From Phoronis australis (taxonomy: Eukaryota; Phoronida; Phoronidae): a stretch of DNA of 24,618 nucleotides. The notes under the pieces were generated by a model. That model was not told where the DNA came from and searched no databases. It saw nothing but the letters and a program-made list of their open reading frames with translations. The DNA lies in assembly GCA_002633005.1 (NCBI GenBank), contig NMRA01000037.1:1110518-1135135 (forward strand), written 5' to 3'. Every line of letters begins with the position of its first letter. Positions within the stretch are counted from its first letter, which is position 1. The position numbers and the translations under genes are program-made. Below are positions 23,947 through 24,618 of the stretch, piece after piece.

Positions 23947-24618
23947 TAGCGCACACACTTGGGGCAGTATTCTGGCTAAGGTTCCCCGTCGATTTTCTCA
24001 ACTCCGGACGAATCCACCAGAGGTCCCAAAGGAGGCTTGACGCTGGCGAAACATTGCTCTTTCATCTCAAGTAAGTAATGACTCATAATTTTCTGCAGAT
24101 TATACTCATATTGAATGAGTCATAACATACATCGATTCATTAAACTTTCGTTTAACATCGTAAAATCGTACATCTTATCCGATGTTTCGCCATCAATGTC
24201 AGCATATTCAAGGTCACATATTATCGGGTATCACTCGGTGAAACCCTGGAAACCCGGAGTGACGGGTATAAAGACACTGGCAAAACAGACGGTGAAGTTT
24301 CATTCATTGACGAAAAATAACGAAGTTTTGCTCAGAAAAAGTGATTAGTAATATCCAGAAACGAAACTTAGTCAAAAACACCCTTATCTACATGTATCCC
24401 ATCTGTTTTACTGAATTTATTTTTTTCAGCATAAACACTTTCAAAACTAGAGAACCCACGTGACAATCGCATGGTGTTGAACATTGAGTCGTTCGTCTGC
24501 CCGCAGTTCGTAATCGAATGAAAATGAAGAACTTTTTGGACCTAGTCGTGTATTATGAATCAAAATTTCAGGCCCGTAAAACTGACGGAAAATGACAAAC
24601 CGGCAGGAGCTTTGCACA
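23947..24618. other. No gene recognised; first about 100 bp may belong to the retrotransposon remnant
   Basis: A few frame-shifted protein-like codons adjoin the DUF5641-like motif on the minus strand. Beyond about 24060 no structure was recognised. A 77-codon open stretch at 24115-24348 has no domain-like content. Confidence 0.4.

Noticed and set aside
1-24618. CRISPR arrays, bacterial operons, phage or defence systems
   Set aside because: There are no regularly spaced repeats, no ribosome-binding-site-led ORF chains and no long uninterrupted genes. The window is clearly animal DNA.

Overview
This is a window of animal (metazoan) nuclear DNA. The evidence is a multi-exon gene with GT-AG introns of 150 bp to over 2 kb, AATAAA poly(A) signals, several non-autonomous DNA transposons, a tRNA-derived SINE, LINE and BEL/Pao-like retrotransposon remnants, and a short interstitial (CCCTAA)n tract. 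The composition and repeats suggest a marine invertebrate. A cnidarian is my first guess, but a mollusc or another invertebrate is not excluded.

One real protein-coding gene can be supported. It is a type II sodium/phosphate cotransporter (SLC34, NaPi-II family) on the + strand, assembled here from 11 coding exons between 8341 and 17901. The joined frame is open throughout, with compatible phases at all ten junctions. It gives 641 residues from the preferred start, or 688 from an upstream in-frame ATG. Both QSSS repeats, the A-G-A-T-V-H-D signature of electrogenic members, a glycosylation-rich extracellular loop, a cytosolic Cys cluster and a C-terminal PDZ ligand are present. The 3' UTR is probably 1.8 to 2.5 kb.

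Layout: 1-565 is the 3' end of a decayed LINE. 566-3525 shows no gene. 3526-3812 is a foldback element. 4441-5878 has an unusual cluster of TGACAC/GTGTCA words, followed by a Z-DNA-prone CG/TG tract. 6334-6414 is a weak candidate for a signal-peptide exon. 7163-7318 is a hAT-like MITE and 7907-7939 is telomere-like. 8341-17901 is the transporter gene, whose introns carry two MITE-like elements, a SINE, diverged repeats and a small tandem duplication. 17902-20375 is the 3' UTR. 20376-24618 is intergenic, with two copies of a MITE family. One of these copies is inserted inside the DUF5641-like end of a BEL/Pao-type pol remnant.

No operon, CRISPR, phage or bacterial feature is present. The interesting material is the transporter's structure, the motif cluster and the nested, apparently uncatalogued repeats. 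No new enzymatic or defence system is visible.
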